In this document: positions 38,576 through 48,678 of the stretch, in pieces
Layout: each line of letters begins with the position of its first letter
Numbering within the stretch: position 1 is the stretch's first letter
From: Methylophilus rhizosphaerae
Lineage (GTDB): Bacteria > Pseudomonadota > Gammaproteobacteria > Burkholderiales > Methylophilaceae
Length of the DNA: 64,000 nucleotides
Direction: 5' to 3'
NCBI RefSeq assembly: GCF_900100975.1
Contig: NZ_FNFX01000003.1
Location: 248,001 to 312,000 of the forward strand
Position numbers and translations under genes: made by a program
Notes under the pieces: generated by a model
Told to the model about the DNA's origin: nothing
Database searches by the model: none
Seen by the model: only the letters and a program-made list of their open reading frames with translations

Positions 38576-40564
38576 ATGAAGACTAGATTCGTTCATTTCC
38601 TTTTCCTGGCCACCTGCTGTTTAAGCCTGATTCAATCAGCGTTTGCAGGTGAACCTGAAACTTACCAGCAAGCCAAACAGGCCTATCAAAGCAAAAACCT
38701 GCCTGCACTCAACGAGGCGCTGGAGACACTCAGGCAGCGCCGTTCTCCGCTGGTGTCTTATTTGCAATACTGGCAAATGATCCTGACCATGGACCAACTG
38801 TCCTATGCACAGGTACAGGCTTTCTTGCAGGAGAACAACGACTCCCTGCTGGCACAACGCGTGCGTGAATTATGGCTCAAACGGCTGGGACGCGTACAGT
38901 TCTGGGACCAGTTTGTCGAGATCCGCGCGCAAATCCCCAGTTATTACAGCCTGAACGATACCGGCAACCAGTGTTTCCAGGTGCAGGCTGGCATTGCGCT
39001 GGATGATCCAGCGGCTTATGAAGATGGCAAACGCCTGCTGTTATCCGGCAAGGAATTACCGGCCGATTGCCAGGGTATGCTGGAGGCGTTGCAGGAAGTG
39101 GGTGTACTGGATGAGAGCCTGCTACTGGCTGTTTATCGCAATGCCTTGTTTGCCAATAAACCGGCGTTAGCCAAGGTGCTGGCCAAGCGCGCCAGAAAAA
39201 CGGATCCTGCATTTTTCAAGCAGATGGATGATGTGGCGCAGAACCCGGCGCTGGCGCTGAAAAAAGGCAATATCCAGGATAAAACCGCTTATGGCCGGGC
39301 ACTGTATCTGTATGCCATTGACCGGCAGGCGAAAGCGGATGGTGCGCTGGCGCAAACCAGCTACCAGAAATATAGCGGAATATTGAGCAACGAGGAAAAG
39401 CAGCTTGTCCAGGCCTATATGGCGCTGGAGTCTGCCAGGAAGCATGAACCTGAAGCGCTGAAAGCATTCAGCAAGCTGGACACGGCTGTTTTCAGTACCG
39501 AGCAATGGGAATGGTATGCCCGTAGCGCGCTGCGGGCACAGGACTGGGCGACATTGCTGAAAGTCATTAATGCCATGCCAAACTCCCTGGCCGACGAACA
39601 TGCCTGGCGTTACTGGAAGGCACGTGCGCTCAAAGCCAAAGGGCAAACCACGGAGGCAAATCTGCTATTGGCGCCATTGTCGCAGGAACGCCATTTTTAT
39701 GGCTGGCTGGCTGCTGAGGAATTAGGCCCCGTGGCCGGTGAGCCCATGGCGACTTACCAGCCGACAGATGAAGAGGTGCGGCAGTTTGCCAGGCAGCCGG
39801 TTATCAAGCGGATTGAAGCATTGTTTGATGTGGAGGCACGCTACGAAGCCAGGCTGGAATGGTTATATTTGCTCGATGCGCTGGATGATCCTACACGGAT
39901 TGTGGCTGCGCAATATGCATTACTGAAAGGCTGGTATGATCTAACGGTACTGGCTGCAGATAAAACCAGCCGTACGCATAACTTTGCATTGCGTTATCCG
40001 ACCCCCTATCGGGATTACCTGCAGAAAGCGTCCAAGGCACGGGAGATTGATGAGGCCTGGGTATATGGCATTATCCGGCAGGAAAGCCGATTCATGCATT
40101 ATGCCAAGTCGTCGGTGGGGGCTGGTGGCTTGATGCAAGTCATGCCGGCGACAGCCAAATGGATCGCCAAAAAACTGGGATGGACCACTTATCACGATGG
40201 CATGTTGCATGATATTGATACCAACGTGAATCTGGGCACTTACTATATGCGCTACACGCTGGACACATTCAACGGCCAGGAAGCCATGGCGACGGCTGCG
40301 TATAATGCCGGACCGGGCCGCGCCAAACGCTGGGCAGCCGATATGCCGCTGGAAGGCGCGATTTATGCCGAAACCATCCCGTTCAGCGAGACACGCAATT
40401 ATGTAAAGAAAGTGCTGGCGAATGCGCATATGTATGCCTCCAGGCTAGGTTTGCCGGTCATCACGCTTAAAAAGCGGCTAGGAACCGTTCCGGCACGTGG
40501 TAGCGCCAGTGTGACAGAGACGGAGAGCGTGACCACGACAATCCGTATCCTGGAACAAGAGTAA
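38576..40564 (+). CDS. slt: Soluble lytic murein transglycosylase (Slt70-like)
   Basis: Slt cleaves glycan strands in the periplasm to leave 1,6-anhydro ends during wall recycling and growth. The 662-residue protein has a signal peptide ending SAFA-GE (about residue 24), a long alpha-helical superhelix of about 440 residues (the U and L domains), and a C-terminal lysozyme-like catalytic domain with the acid Glu in IIRQESRFMHYAKSS, GAGGLMQVMPATAKW, and AYNAGPGRAKRW. Length agrees with Slt70. Located beside the peptidoglycan synthesis cluster. Confidence 0.94.
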   Translation: MKTRFVHFLFLATCCLSLIQSAFAGEPETYQQAKQAYQSKNLPALNEALETLRQRRSPLVSYLQYWQMILTMDQLSYAQVQAFLQENNDSLLAQRVRELWLKRLGRVQFWDQFVEIRAQIPSYYSLNDTGNQCFQVQAGIALDDPAAYEDGKRLLLSGKELPADCQGMLEALQEVGVLDESLLLAVYRNALFANKPALAKVLAKRARKTDPAFFKQMDDVAQNPALALKKGNIQDKTAYGRALYLYAIDRQAKADGALAQTSYQKYSGILSNEEKQLVQAYMALESARKHEPEALKAFSKLDTAVFSTEQWEWYARSALRAQDWATLLKVINAMPNSLADEHAWRYWKARALKAKGQTTEANLLLAPLSQERHFYGWLAAEELGPVAGEPMATYQPTDEEVRQFARQPVIKRIEALFDVEARYEARLEWLYLLDALDDPTRIVAAQYALLKGWYDLTVLAADKTSRTHNFALRYPTPYRDYLQKASKAREIDEAWVYGIIRQESRFMHYAKSSVGAGGLMQVMPATAKWIAKKLGWTTYHDGMLHDIDTNVNLGTYYMRYTLDTFNGQEAMATAAYNAGPGRAKRWAADMPLEGAIYAETIPFSETRNYVKKVLANAHMYASRLGLPVITLKKRLGTVPARGSASVTETESVTTTIRILEQE

Positions 40565-40625
40565 ATGACGGGTGGTTTTTCGGTACAATATCGTTGAAAT
40601 ATGCAACGTATCAGGAATAGGCAAT

Positions 40626-41585
40626 ATGAAGACAGTCACAGTATTGGGCGGTAGCGGGTTTGTCGGTAGCAGCGTGGTGGCCAGGCTGGATCAGGCGGGA
40701 TACCAGGTCAAAGTCCTGACGCGTCGCCGCGAAGCCGCCAAGCACCTGATTCTTCTGCCCAAGGTGCAAGTGGTTGAATGCGATGTCAATGACCAGGCGG
40801 CCTTGCGCACGCAACTGGCCGGTAGTGACGTGGTGATTAACCTGATTGGCGTCCTGCATCCGGCCCATGACAATGATTTCGAGAAAATGCATCACCAGTT
40901 TCCCCGTCGCGTTGCACAACTGTGTGTGGAATTGGGTGTCCCGCGGTTATTGCATATGAGTGCCTTGCAGGCTGCCGTCAGCGCACCCAGCGCCTATTTG
41001 CGCAGCAAGGCGGCAGGTGACCTGGCCGTGATGGAACACAGTAAGAAACTGCATGTGACAATCTTCCGTCCGTCCGTGGTGTTTGGTGCACGCGACCGGT
41101 TTATCAACCTGTTCGCCAAGCTGATACAGTACATTCCGGTACTGGTCCTGGCCATGCCTAAAGCCAAATTCCAGCCGATCTGGGTAGAGGATGTGGCAGC
41201 TGCCATGGTCAATGCGATTAATGAAACTGCCACCTACGGCAAGATTTATGAGCTGGGCGGACCGGCTATTATGACCTTGCAACAGATCATGGAAGCCGTG
41301 ATGAACACCATAGGCGTGCAGCGGCCCATCATCGGTTTAAGTACGCGGATGTCCCTGTTGCAAGGCAGTTTCATGCAATGGCTGCCGATTAAATTGCTGT
41401 CGCGTGACAATGTGAAATCCATGCAGGTGGATAATGTCTGCCAGCAGCCGATGGCGAACGAATTATGTGTGGTGCCTACCGATATGTTCGCGGTGATTTC
41501 CGGTTACCTGGTCAAAAATAACCCGCGTGGCGCGTACGACCGGTTTCGTGCCGCTGCAGGACGTGTGATTAACGCCAGGCGTTAA
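40626..41585 (+). CDS. NAD(P)-binding epimerase-like protein of the NDUFA9/atypical SDR type
   Basis: A 319-residue atypical short-chain dehydrogenase with the N-terminal NAD(P) loop VTVLGGSGFVGSSVV (GxxGxxG), VINLIGVLH, and the SDR helix AYLRSKAAGDLAVM with FRPSVVFGARDRF. This pattern matches bacterial relatives of the complex I accessory subunit NDUFA9; their role is not well defined, with quinone or nucleotide-sugar substrates suggested. The ATG at 40626 has AGGAATAGG upstream. It precedes cca by 14 bases, probably cotranscribed. Confidence 0.85.
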   Translation: MKTVTVLGGSGFVGSSVVARLDQAGYQVKVLTRRREAAKHLILLPKVQVVECDVNDQAALRTQLAGSDVVINLIGVLHPAHDNDFEKMHHQFPRRVAQLCVELGVPRLLHMSALQAAVSAPSAYLRSKAAGDLAVMEHSKKLHVTIFRPSVVFGARDRFINLFAKLIQYIPVLVLAMPKAKFQPIWVEDVAAAMVNAINETATYGKIYELGGPAIMTLQQIMEAVMNTIGVQRPIIGLSTRMSLLQGSFMQWLPIKLLSRDNVKSMQVDNVCQQPMANELCVVPTDMFAVISGYLVKNNPRGAYDRFRAAAGRVINARR

Positions 41586-41599
41586 TTATTGGGAATGGC

Positions 41600-42808
41600 A
41601 TGCAGATTTACCAGGTAGGAGGTGCCGTCCGTGATGGTTTGCTCGGCCTGCCGGTTAAGGACAGGGACTATGTGGTGGTCGGCGCGACACCTGAGCAAAT
41701 GATTGCGGCGGGCTACCGGGCAGTAGGCAAGGATTTTCCGGTCTTCCTGCATCCGCAAACCCAGCAGGAACATGCGCTGGCGCGAACCGAGCGCAAAACC
41801 GGCAAAGGCTACAAAGGTTTTAGCGTGTATGCCGCGCCGGAAGTGACGCTGGAAGAGGACCTCGCCCGGCGTGACTTTACCATCAATGCCATCGCGCAGG
41901 CCGAAGATGGTCGCCTGATTGACCCGTTTCATGGGCAAGCTGATATCCAGAGAAAAGTATTACGGCATGTCACGGCTGCGTTCGGTGAGGATCCTGTGCG
42001 TATCCTGCGGGCAGCGCGTTTCCTGGCACGTTTCACCGATTTTACCGTGGCCCCCGAAACCCTGGTGCTGATGCGCGAGATGGTGGCCGCCGGTGAAGTA
42101 GATGCGCTGGTACCGGAGCGTGTCTGGCAGGAGATTGCCAGGGGCCTGATGGAAAAACAGCCTAGCCGCATGTTTGACATGCTGCGTGACTGCGGTGCAT
42201 TACAGGTGATCTTGCCTGAGCTCGCGCGCCTGTGGGGGGTGCCGCAAACGGCTATTTACCATCCTGAAATCGATACTGGCGTGCATGTCATGATGGTGAT
42301 CGATTATGCTGCCAGGCAAGGCTTCAGCCTGCCAGTCCGTTTTGCGGCTCTCACGCATGACCTGGGTAAAGGTACCACCCCCAAAGAAGTATTGCCGCGC
42401 CATATCGGGCATGAATTACGCAGTGTGGATCTGATCCGCGATGTGGTGGCACGGCTCAAAGTACCTAATGATTGCAAAGACCTGGCGCTGGTCGTCGCCA
42501 AATTCCACGGTAAATTACATGCCGCCAGGGAAATGAAAGCCAGCACCTTGCTCAATTTCCTGGAAGAACTGGATGCTTTCCGCCAACGGGCACGCTTTGA
42601 GGATTTCCTGCTGGCCTGCGAGTGTGACAGCCGCGGTCGCCTGGGCCTGGAAGATTGTCCGCTGGATGATGCGGAACATCTGCGCAAGGCCTTGCAGGCG
42701 GCCTTGTTAGTGGATGCTGGCGCAATTGCCAGAAGCTGCACTTCGCCTGCACAAATTAAACAGGCGGTCGCCGATGCCAGGATTCAGGCAATCCAGGCCG
42801 CTTTATAG
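41600..42808 (+). CDS. cca: CCA-adding tRNA nucleotidyltransferase with HD domain
   Basis: The enzyme adds or repairs the 3' CCA end of tRNA. The 402-residue protein has the nucleotidyltransferase start VGGAVRDGLLGLPVKDRDYVV, the RRDFTINAIA motif, the template region RILRAARF, and a C-terminal HD phosphohydrolase domain (HDLGKG), as in the E. coli-type multifunctional CCA enzyme with phosphodiesterase and phosphatase activities. Ordinary length and no defects. Confidence 0.95.
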   Translation: MQIYQVGGAVRDGLLGLPVKDRDYVVVGATPEQMIAAGYRAVGKDFPVFLHPQTQQEHALARTERKTGKGYKGFSVYAAPEVTLEEDLARRDFTINAIAQAEDGRLIDPFHGQADIQRKVLRHVTAAFGEDPVRILRAARFLARFTDFTVAPETLVLMREMVAAGEVDALVPERVWQEIARGLMEKQPSRMFDMLRDCGALQVILPELARLWGVPQTAIYHPEIDTGVHVMMVIDYAARQGFSLPVRFAALTHDLGKGTTPKEVLPRHIGHELRSVDLIRDVVARLKVPNDCKDLALVVAKFHGKLHAAREMKASTLLNFLEELDAFRQRARFEDFLLACECDSRGRLGLEDCPLDDAEHLRKALQAALLVDAGAIARSCTSPAQIKQAVADARIQAIQAAL

Positions 42809-42812
42809 GGAC

Positions 42813-43766
42813 TTAACCCTGATTCGCCCCTTGTACGATCTGGTTGCGTCCGGCCTTTTTGGCCTGGTACAGCAAACTGTCCACAAATTCCACGAACACC
42901 TTTGATTCATGGTTGCTGACCGGAATGGTGCTGGCAACGCCGACACTGATGGTCAGTATCTGGCCAATTTTTGAGGCAGCATGCGGGATTTGCTCCTTGA
43001 ACACCAGGTTGCGGCAACGTTCGGCGATTTTAATGGCGGATGCTTCGCTGGTTTCGGGCAGGATAAGGGCAAACTCTTCGCCGCCGAAACGGGCAAAGAA
43101 ATCCTTGACCCGCAGGCCGGCGCCATTGAGTGTATGTGCCACGCGTTTCAATACTTCATCGCCCTGCAAGTGGCCATAAAAGTCGTTGTACTGCTTGAAG
43201 AAATCAATATCGATCATAATCACCGACAGCGGCTGCTGGTTGCGTTTGGCATCCAGCCACGTCTGTTCCAGTACCCGGTCAAACATGCGGCGGTTGGCGA
43301 CATTGGTCAGACCGTCCTTGTAAGAATATTCTTCCAGTTGCTTTTGCAGCTGTAATAATTGTTCTTCGGTTTTTTTACGCTCGCTGATATCAAACATAAA
43401 GCCGATCAGGGCTTCCGGTTCGCCAGATGGCGTGCGGATCACATGCACCACATCCCTGATCCAGACATAGCCTCCGTCCTGGGTCAATGCGCGATAATCC
43501 GCTTCATGGTCTGCGCCATGCAATGATCTTTCCACACAGAAATTGACGATACTCTCACGTTCATCCTGGTGTATGCGGGCAGCCCAATCCTCTACCGACT
43601 GCCAGCTATCCTGGGACCAGCCCAGCAATCGTTCGATTTGCGGGCCGATATAGGTAAACTGTTTGCTGGCCCAGTCAATTTTCCATGGGATTGCCTTGGT
43701 GGATTCCAGTAAGGTTTTATAAATGGTGCTGTCGTTATCGGCGGGTGGATTATGCATATGGCGCAA
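42813..43766 (-). CDS. Diguanylate cyclase with N-terminal PAS domain
   Basis: Predicted to make cyclic di-GMP. The 317-residue protein has no membrane helix, a PAS/PAC sensor region (about residues 10-135, FTYIGPQIERLLGW to IGFMFDISERKKTEEQL), a short coiled-coil linker and a GGDEF domain (about 150-310) with active site FGGEEF. The inhibitory I-site is intact as RVKD five residues before GGEEF, so product feedback is expected. A soluble sensor; the ligand is unknown. It converges on cca with 4 bases between stops. Confidence 0.92.
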   Translation of the reverse strand: MRHMHNPPADNDSTIYKTLLESTKAIPWKIDWASKQFTYIGPQIERLLGWSQDSWQSVEDWAARIHQDERESIVNFCVERSLHGADHEADYRALTQDGGYVWIRDVVHVIRTPSGEPEALIGFMFDISERKKTEEQLLQLQKQLEEYSYKDGLTNVANRRMFDRVLEQTWLDAKRNQQPLSVIMIDIDFFKQYNDFYGHLQGDEVLKRVAHTLNGAGLRVKDFFARFGGEEFALILPETSEASAIKIAERCRNLVFKEQIPHAASKIGQILTISVGVASTIPVSNHESKVFVEFVDSLLYQAKKAGRNQIVQGANQG

Positions 43767-43887
43767 CTCTTGATCACTGCGTGTGAATGCAGGTTACCGA
43801 AGCTACCTGCTATGTGCAATAGCCTGCAAGCCGCATTTTGCGTAAGAAAGTATTAATATTGATTGGCTGCACGGGAAGATGACGTTC

Positions 43888-44223
43888 TCAGCGACGTCCG
43901 CACCACTGTTTTTCGCAGGGGATGCCATCGTGGTCGCCATCCATTTCCGTATTGGGGCAATGTGACAGGAAATATTGCGCTTCCGCGCATGAAGTCATCT
44001 GGGAGCAGTATCGTCGGCCATCACAACGGCTATCGGATGGACTGGGGCCTGAAGCGGGCAGCGGGACAGACTCCAGCTGTTCCACGGTATGAATAACTGT
44101 GGCAGTGACTGCATGACTGGAGTGCTGAAAACGGTTTAGCCATCCTGACGAGATCACTTGATCCAGCAACCAGTAAGCACCGCAGGCCAGAAGTACCAGC
44201 CCAAACATTTTAAGAATATTCAT
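43888..44223 (-). CDS. Membrane-anchored excalibur-domain protein
   Basis: A 111-residue protein with an N-terminal membrane helix (about residues 5-22, KMFGLVLLACGAYWLL), a linker, and a C-terminal excalibur calcium-binding module: CDGRRYCSQMTSCAEA, then MDGDHDGIPCEKQWC. The DxDxDG loop and paired cysteines are the hallmarks. Such modules occur in extracytoplasmic proteins, often nucleases, but no catalytic domain is present here. It lies 20 bases downstream of the DUF2788 gene on the same strand. Confidence 0.85.
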   Translation of the reverse strand: MNILKMFGLVLLACGAYWLLDQVISSGWLNRFQHSSHAVTATVIHTVEQLESVPLPASGPSPSDSRCDGRRYCSQMTSCAEAQYFLSHCPNTEMDGDHDGIPCEKQWCGRR

Positions 44224-44243
44224 GGGCCGGTTCGGACAGTGTG

Positions 44244-44468
44244 TTAATTAATATTCAGGTAATGCTCAATCAGCAGTTTGGCCAGAAAGCCCACCATGCC
44301 TAATGTAAGCGCCAGGAACAAGGCAAAAGTGCCGGTTTTTCCCGCCTTGGATTTCCAAGCCAGGTTGCCGACGATAAAGAAGAGAAAAAGGATCAGCGCC
44401 GCCAGGCCATAGGTCATGCCGAATTCGGTCAGCTGCGCTTCATTCATGCCAAAAATAGTGGTTTCCAT
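44244..44468 (-). CDS. DUF2788 family small membrane protein
   Basis: A 74-residue protein with two predicted membrane helices (about residues 19-38 and 47-66) and the central KSKAGKTGTFALFLALTLGMVGF motif that I associate with DUF2788. Function is unknown. It sits between slmA and the excalibur-domain gene, all three leftward. Confidence 0.75.
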   Translation of the reverse strand: METTIFGMNEAQLTEFGMTYGLAALILFLFFIVGNLAWKSKAGKTGTFALFLALTLGMVGFLAKLLIEHYLNIN

Positions 44469-44507
44469 AATTACAAACTTCCTGTGGCCGGAAATGAGGT
44501 AAAAAGA

Positions 44508-45101
44508 TTATTGCAGGCTGCCGGTCATCAGCTGGGCGATATGTTGTTCCAGATTGTCACTGGGTTTGCGTTTGAAGCCGCTTTTGGCGAATGCGTGCCA
44601 GCGCCCGACCACAAAGCTGATCATGGTATTGGCCGCAATGCCGGCATCGGTCATTTTGTTACCCTGGGCTTCGGCAATACGCAGGGATTGCTTGACGCTG
44701 GCTTCCAGGCGGTCAATCAGCTGGTTAATACGTGCTTGCAGAACCTCATCCTCGTTCACCAGGGCATCCCCGATCAGTACGCGTGACATGCCGGGATTAC
44801 GCTCGGCAAATTTCAGCATGGTTTGCAGCATCAGTTGCACTTGCTTGAGACCATCGGTTTCGTCGCTGGTGATTTTATTGATGACGCCAAACAGCGCGCT
44901 TTCAATAAACTCGATCAGACCTTCGAACATTTTGGCCTTGTTGGCAAAGTGGCGGTATAACGCCGCTTCGGAAACCTCCAGCCTGGCTGCCAGTGCTGCG
45001 GTAGTGATTTTTTCACCTTTGGGTGTTTGCAACATGCCCGCCAGCGTTTCCAAGATTTGTTGTTTGCGGTTTGCGCGTGCTTCTTTGTTGATGGTGGCCA
45101 T
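44508..45101 (-). CDS. slmA: Nucleoid occlusion factor SlmA (TetR family)
   Basis: SlmA binds specific chromosomal sites and antagonises FtsZ polymerisation over the nucleoid. The 197-residue protein has the TetR helix-turn-helix ITTAALAARLEVSEAALYRHFANKAKMFEGLIEFIE, matching SlmA closely, and the following SALFGVINKI helix. The C-terminus GRWHAFAKSGFKRKPSDNLEQHI also fits. The FtsZ it would regulate, with a complete C-terminal peptide, is in the same window. I did not find an obvious SlmA-binding palindrome here. Confidence 0.94.
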   Translation of the reverse strand: MATINKEARANRKQQILETLAGMLQTPKGEKITTAALAARLEVSEAALYRHFANKAKMFEGLIEFIESALFGVINKITSDETDGLKQVQLMLQTMLKFAERNPGMSRVLIGDALVNEDEVLQARINQLIDRLEASVKQSLRIAEAQGNKMTDAGIAANTMISFVVGRWHAFAKSGFKRKPSDNLEQHIAQLMTGSLQ

Positions 45102-45149
45102 GGTGCGTCCCTGATCCAGATAATGCGGTGTTGTTATTTTGGCCCTATT

Positions 45150-45821
45150 TTAACCGCATTCTCCACCAGCGGGAATGCATGACGCGCCTTTTTTCAATGC
45201 ACTGTGAGTGAGTGCCAACACATGCGGTAACCGATATTGCACAAAGTTCGGTTTATGCAGGCGACGGCTGATCCACACTGTACGCATGCCTAGCCGCCTG
45301 GCGGTCATCAGTGCAGGCAGGCTGTCTTCAAACAGGGTGCAATCGGTCGCACGGCAATGTAACTGGCGCAACAATTTGCGGAATCCGCGTACCGATGGCT
45401 TGGCATGAAAGCCGGAAGATTCCACGCTGAAGACCAGTGTGAAGCAATCAAGAATGCCCAGCACTTCCAGTACGCGCAATGCATAGCTGCGCGGAGCATT
45501 GGTGAATACGCATTTGCGTCCCGGCAGTTTTTGCAGCAACTGGCGTAGCTGCTTGGTGGCTTGTACCATGTCATCGGTCAGGAAGGCATGCGTTTCGGCC
45601 AGGAAATGGTGCGGATTGACACCATGATGGCGCATCAGGCCTTTGAGTGTGGCGCCATACAGTTGCCAGTAATACTGGCGTAACTGATGTGCGGCCAGTT
45701 CTTCCAGCGCCAGAAAATCCATGATGTAGCGCGTCATGGATTGGTTCATGGTGGGGAATATCTGTGCCGAGGCGTTGTGCAGGGTGTCGTCGAGATCGAA
45801 AATCCACACCCTGCGAGACAT
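45150..45821 (-). CDS. HAD-superfamily pyrimidine 5'-nucleotidase-like protein
   Basis: A 223-residue HAD hydrolase with motif I FDLDDTLHNA, the helical cap starting FPTMNQSMTRYIM, motif II VFTNAPRSYALRVLEVLGI, and motif IV FEDSLPALMTARRLGM. The cap and the TNAPRSYA segment match the pyrimidine 5'-nucleotidase (SDT1-like) branch, which removes phosphate from UMP or CMP and modified nucleotides. Located between argB and slmA, an arrangement seen in other betaproteobacteria. The substrate is inferred. Confidence 0.85.
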   Translation of the reverse strand: MSRRVWIFDLDDTLHNASAQIFPTMNQSMTRYIMDFLALEELAAHQLRQYYWQLYGATLKGLMRHHGVNPHHFLAETHAFLTDDMVQATKQLRQLLQKLPGRKCVFTNAPRSYALRVLEVLGILDCFTLVFSVESSGFHAKPSVRGFRKLLRQLHCRATDCTLFEDSLPALMTARRLGMRTVWISRRLHKPNFVQYRLPHVLALTHSALKKGASCIPAGGECG

Positions 45822-45854
45822 GCTGTTAGTTGAGCGTAATGACTGGCTTGATGT

Positions 45855-46809
<955 letters not shown>

Positions 46810-46957
46810 TTTTACTTAAGATGACCAGTAAGAAGTGCTTTTGCGGATTTTGTTCAAATTTTTGATGGCGGGTGGGGGAAGCAGGCGTTGCCAGGGAGGC
46901 GTGGCTATTATGTCAAAGCTACTTGGATACACTGAATGCCTGTGCAATACAGGGGAT

Positions 46958-46988
46958 GCTGGTGGCTGAGGATGTGCCAGCCACCAGC
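46958..46988 (-). terminator. Stem-loop just after argA
   Basis: A perfect 10-bp stem, GCTGGTGGCT/AGCCACCAGC, with an 11-base loop starts 5 bases beyond the argA stop. No T-run follows, so it may protect the mRNA end or act as a Rho-assisted pause rather than an intrinsic terminator. Confidence 0.4.
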
Positions 46989-46992
46989 AGCA

Positions 46993-48564
46993 TCAGGCGA
47001 GTGGTTTTGCGAATACCTTGGACTTGCGCTGGAAGTTATACAGTTGCTGCTTTTCCTGTGGTAACTGGTCCACATTCTGTTCGGTGAAGCCGCGCTCCAG
47101 GAACCAGTGTTCGGTGCGCGTCGTCAGGCAGAACAGCCGTTTGTAGCCCATGGCTTTTGCCTGCTCCTGGCAATAATTGAACAGCTTGTCACCGCGTCCG
47201 CCACCGCGATAGGCCGGGTCTATCGCCAGGCAGGCAAATTCCACCATTTTGTCGCCGGCAAACGGGTAAAGCGCGGCACAGCCAATGACGCGGTTATCGT
47301 GTTCCATGACATAGAAATAGTTGATTTCCATTTCGATGCGTTCGCGCCCGCGCCGTACCAGGATGCCTTCATTTTCCAGCGGCTCTATCAGCATCAGGAT
47401 GCCGCCGACATCATCGATATTGGCCTGGCGCATGGTTTCCAGCGGCAACTCGGTAATCATGGTGCCTATGCCTTGCAGCGTGAACAGCTCCTGGATAATG
47501 GCGCCATCAATATGCCTGGAAATTAAATGGGTCCGCGCTACGCCATGTTCGCAGGCGCGTACGGCGGCGGGCAGGTAATAATTCACATCTTCGGAGAAGT
47601 GGATGGGCTCATCGCTTTCCTGCACGTTACGCAGCAGGTTTTTGGCTTTGGCCGAGGTCATCTCGCGCAATAGCTCACCACGCAGGTTATGCACGCCTTC
47701 CGAACCCATGAGGAAAATCAGTTTTTCTGCATCCAGCGCAATGGCGGCACTGACCGCGACATCTTCCAATGTCAGGTTGAAGATTTCGCCGGTCGGCGAA
47801 TAGCCCATGGGCGACAGCAGCACTAACTCGCCATCATCCAGCCGCTTCTGGATGCCAATGGCATCAATCTTGCGCACTTCACCGGTGTGTTGCAGATCAA
47901 CCCCATCGCGTACGCCCAGGGGTTTTGCCGTGACAAAGTTGCCGCTGGCCACCCGGATATCGCTGCCTGCCATGGGCGAATTGGCAATGCCCATGGAGAG
48001 CAGTGACTCAATTTCGACCCGGACGGTGCCATTGGCTTCTTTCACGGCTTCCATCGCCGTGTCATCAGTGATGCGCAAGCCATTGTGCATTTTTGGCACC
48101 AGGTGATCGCGTTTTAACCGCTGCTCGATTTGCGGACGGGCACCATGTACCAGTACCAGGCGGACTTCCAGGCTGGCCAGCAGGTTCAGGTCATGCGATA
48201 ACGCGACGAATTGCTGTTCACTGACCACTTCCCCGCCAAACGCAATCACGAAAGTACTGCCACCGAACGCATGGATATAGGGCGCGGCAGAGCGGAACCA
48301 GTGCACGAATTCTTTGCTGTTGGCTTTGGAAATAATGGCCGGTGGCGTGTTGGTCAGGTTGCTGGGGGGGAGATCGGCATCATACAAACGTCCTGGCGTT
48401 GTACTTAGTGCTTGGGCGGTGGCACGTAGCAGTGTTTCGGAAATGCCTATTTCTCCCCGCTCAATCCTGGAGAGGTTACTGGTATCCGTGCCTATGCGAG
48501 CGGCCAGTTGTTGCAGGGTTAAATTTTGCGATTTACGCAAATTTCTTATATTTGAGCCGATCAT
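46993..48564 (-). CDS. argA: N-acetylglutamate synthase ArgA fused to an N-terminal XRE helix-turn-helix
   Basis: ArgA acetylates glutamate with acetyl-CoA, the first and regulated step of arginine synthesis. The 523-residue protein has three parts: residues 1-62, an XRE DNA-binding domain (NIRNLRKSQNLTLQQLAARI, then DTSNLSRIERGEIGISETLL); about 85-330, an amino-acid-kinase-like domain with EFVHWFRSAAPYIHAF, GGEVV, VLVHGARPQIE; and about 370-520, a GNAT domain (IDPAYRGGGRG, LTTRTEHWFLERGF, LYNFQRKSKV). E. coli-type ArgA has about 440 residues and no XRE domain. The frame is continuous with no Met in the linker (near residue 75), so this is one polypeptide. No clear Shine-Dalgarno precedes the ATG. 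Upstream of argB on the same strand. Confidence 0.92.
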   Translation of the reverse strand: MIGSNIRNLRKSQNLTLQQLAARIGTDTSNLSRIERGEIGISETLLRATAQALSTTPGRLYDADLPPSNLTNTPPAIISKANSKEFVHWFRSAAPYIHAFGGSTFVIAFGGEVVSEQQFVALSHDLNLLASLEVRLVLVHGARPQIEQRLKRDHLVPKMHNGLRITDDTAMEAVKEANGTVRVEIESLLSMGIANSPMAGSDIRVASGNFVTAKPLGVRDGVDLQHTGEVRKIDAIGIQKRLDDGELVLLSPMGYSPTGEIFNLTLEDVAVSAAIALDAEKLIFLMGSEGVHNLRGELLREMTSAKAKNLLRNVQESDEPIHFSEDVNYYLPAAVRACEHGVARTHLISRHIDGAIIQELFTLQGIGTMITELPLETMRQANIDDVGGILMLIEPLENEGILVRRGRERIEMEINYFYVMEHDNRVIGCAALYPFAGDKMVEFACLAIDPAYRGGGRGDKLFNYCQEQAKAMGYKRLFCLTTRTEHWFLERGFTEQNVDQLPQEKQQLYNFQRKSKVFAKPLA

Positions 48565-48626
48565 TTAATTATTTATCAGTTTATTTCGCAAAATAATAAA
48601 TCATTTTATATTTAATGTGCAAATTA

Positions 48627-48651
48627 AAAAAATGACGACCGAAGTCGTCAT
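48627..48651 (-). terminator. Terminator after cfa with UUCG tetraloop
   Basis: A perfect 8-bp stem, ATGACGAC/GTCGTCAT (48632-48639 and 48644-48651), closes a loop that reads TTCG on the complement, the very stable C(UUCG)G form. It is followed leftward by six T. It ends the cfa transcript 28 bases after the stop, just before the argA upstream region. Confidence 0.8.
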
Positions 48652-48678
48652 AACAAAATATCTGTGGTCAGCGCCCCG

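Noticed and set aside
43888-44223. Excalibur-domain gene as a secreted nuclease
   Set aside because: Only the small calcium module and a membrane anchor are present; no nuclease catalytic motif.
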